Shown here: positions 13,527-13,967 of the stretch, in pieces
Layout: every line of letters starts with the position of its first letter
Numbering within the stretch: position 1 is the first letter of the stretch
From: RXIX01 sp003989075
Lineage (GTDB): Bacteria; Pseudomonadota; Gammaproteobacteria; Competibacterales; Competibacteraceae
Direction: 5' to 3'
Assembly (NCBI GenBank): GCA_029780415.1
Contig: JAKOYN010000133.1
Location: forward strand, 1-13,967
DNA: 13,967 nt
The notes under the pieces: generated by a model
Seen by the model: the letters and a program-made list of their open reading frames with translations, nothing else
Database searches by the model: none
What the model was told of the DNA's origin: nothing
Program-made: the position numbers and the translations under genes

Positions 13527-13611
13527 CAAACTTCACTTGCACTTTGGTAGGCTTCCGTGCTGTGTCAAACAGCCGCTGATGCCTATAACCGACCCATCTC
13601 CAGGAGGCTTT

Positions 13612-13967
13612 ATGTTCCACCTGAATCCCCTCGTATCAGTCCAACGCAGCGCGCTCCCCTTGGCGCTGTTCTGCGCCATAGGTAGCCCAAGCGCAACTGC
13701 AGCAACTGCGGGCCTGTGCCACTATCTGACCACCACGACGTTTCAGAACGCTACCGGGCATGATCTGCAACTGACCAGCCAGAATGCTACAAAAAGCTTT
13801 AGCATTCAGCCCGCAATACCCACGACCTGGATTCTAGCCACCGGCGGCGTGATCGGATTATCGCAAACCTGGGGAAACAGCAGCCAACATGACATGGGCG
13901 GACAGCTTGTCTTCCAAATCAATGATGGTCAGACGAATCCGAAATTTCAGCTTGGCTATTGGAGCGG
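13612..13967 (+). CDS. Exported protein of unknown family, N-terminal 118 residues (cut by window edge)
   Basis: I do not recognise this protein. The frame is open from the ATG at 13612 to the right edge. AGGAGG (13602-13607) is four bases upstream, a very strong ribosome site. Residues 1 to about 31 look like a Sec signal peptide, with a hydrophobic ALPLALFCAIG core and a Ser/Ala-rich end (ATAA). The mature part is rich in Thr, Gln, Asn and Gly, with alternating hydrophobic residues and Gly-Gly turns (TGHDLQL, ATGGVIGL, MGGQLVFQIND, FQLGYW), suggesting an all-beta secreted fold. It contains one Cys. GC content is visibly lower than in the genes to the left, which may mean recent transfer. 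Some small secreted lectin-like or membrane-binding proteins have this look, but I cannot assign it. Confidence 0.75.
   Translation, partial: MFHLNPLVSVQRSALPLALFCAIGSPSATAATAGLCHYLTTTTFQNATGHDLQLTSQNATKSFSIQPAIPTTWILATGGVIGLSQTWGNSSQHDMGGQLVFQINDGQTNPKFQLGYWS

Larger units (their letters stand above)
13265..13611. other. Gene-free region: repeat array, terminator, phased TGAGAG boxes, leader
   Basis: The 347 bases hold, in order, five 20-bp tandem repeats (13288-13387), the hemL terminator (13392-13425), a 44-base spacer, the TGAGAG array (13470-13526) and the promoter/leader of the exported-protein gene. The leader includes a weak -10-like TATAAC (13584-13589) and a GCTGT-GTCAA-ACAGC dyad (13559-13573). 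A minus-strand open frame across it (13363-13620) shows no family features and crosses both repeat and terminator. Confidence 0.7.

Noticed and set aside
13363..13620. Minus-strand 85-residue open frame
   Set aside because: Crosses a tandem repeat and a perfect terminator hairpin; no family features.

Overview
The window is GC-rich chromosomal DNA with dense genes on both strands. It most likely comes from a gammaproteobacterium. The evidence is the gene set: an RsmJ-type 16S rRNA methyltransferase, an adjacent olsB-olsA ornithine-lipid pair, a thiD-thiE-hemL run divergent from a rubredoxin gene, and a YmdB-type macrodomain protein. A phasin gene points to a polyhydroxyalkanoate (PHA)-storing bacterium. 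I saw no phage, transposon, CRISPR array, tRNA or rRNA. Everything was read by eye; no database search was run.

Layout, left to right. Positions 1-1402 (minus): a succinylglutamate desuccinylase/aspartoacylase-like gene followed by pcm, which runs off the left edge. Positions 1570-2060 (plus): a one-gene phasin unit with its own promoter, two TTGC-N3-GCAA dyads and a terminator. Positions 2090-2884 (plus): rsmJ, whose end overlaps the end of the facing olsA gene. Positions 2869-4427 (minus): olsB then olsA, with an ATGA overlap. Positions 4564-5457 (plus): menA. Positions 5518-6522 (minus): an exported Sel1-repeat lytic transglycosylase. Positions 6795-8834 (plus): an EF-G-like GTPase with an altered GTPase centre. 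Positions 8835-9186: a gene-free stretch with a hairpin, tandem repeats and a promoter ringed by TTGTACAA boxes. Positions 9187-9546 (plus): a small one-helix membrane protein. Positions 9604-10343 (minus): rubredoxin then a macrodomain hydrolase. Positions 10494-13264 (plus): thiD-thiE-hemL. Positions 13265-13611: a 5 x 20 bp tandem repeat, a strong terminator and a helically phased TGAGAG array. From 13612 (plus): the start of an exported protein of unknown family.

Most genes are core metabolism or housekeeping: thiamine and tetrapyrrole cofactors, membrane lipid, quinone, cell wall, ribosome and protein repair. The less ordinary parts are the deacylase relative that has lost usual active-site residues, the EF-G paralogue, the three phased TTGTAyAA boxes over a consensus promoter, the phasin operators, and the repeat-rich, lower-GC right end. 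I found no clear case for a wholly new multi-gene system.
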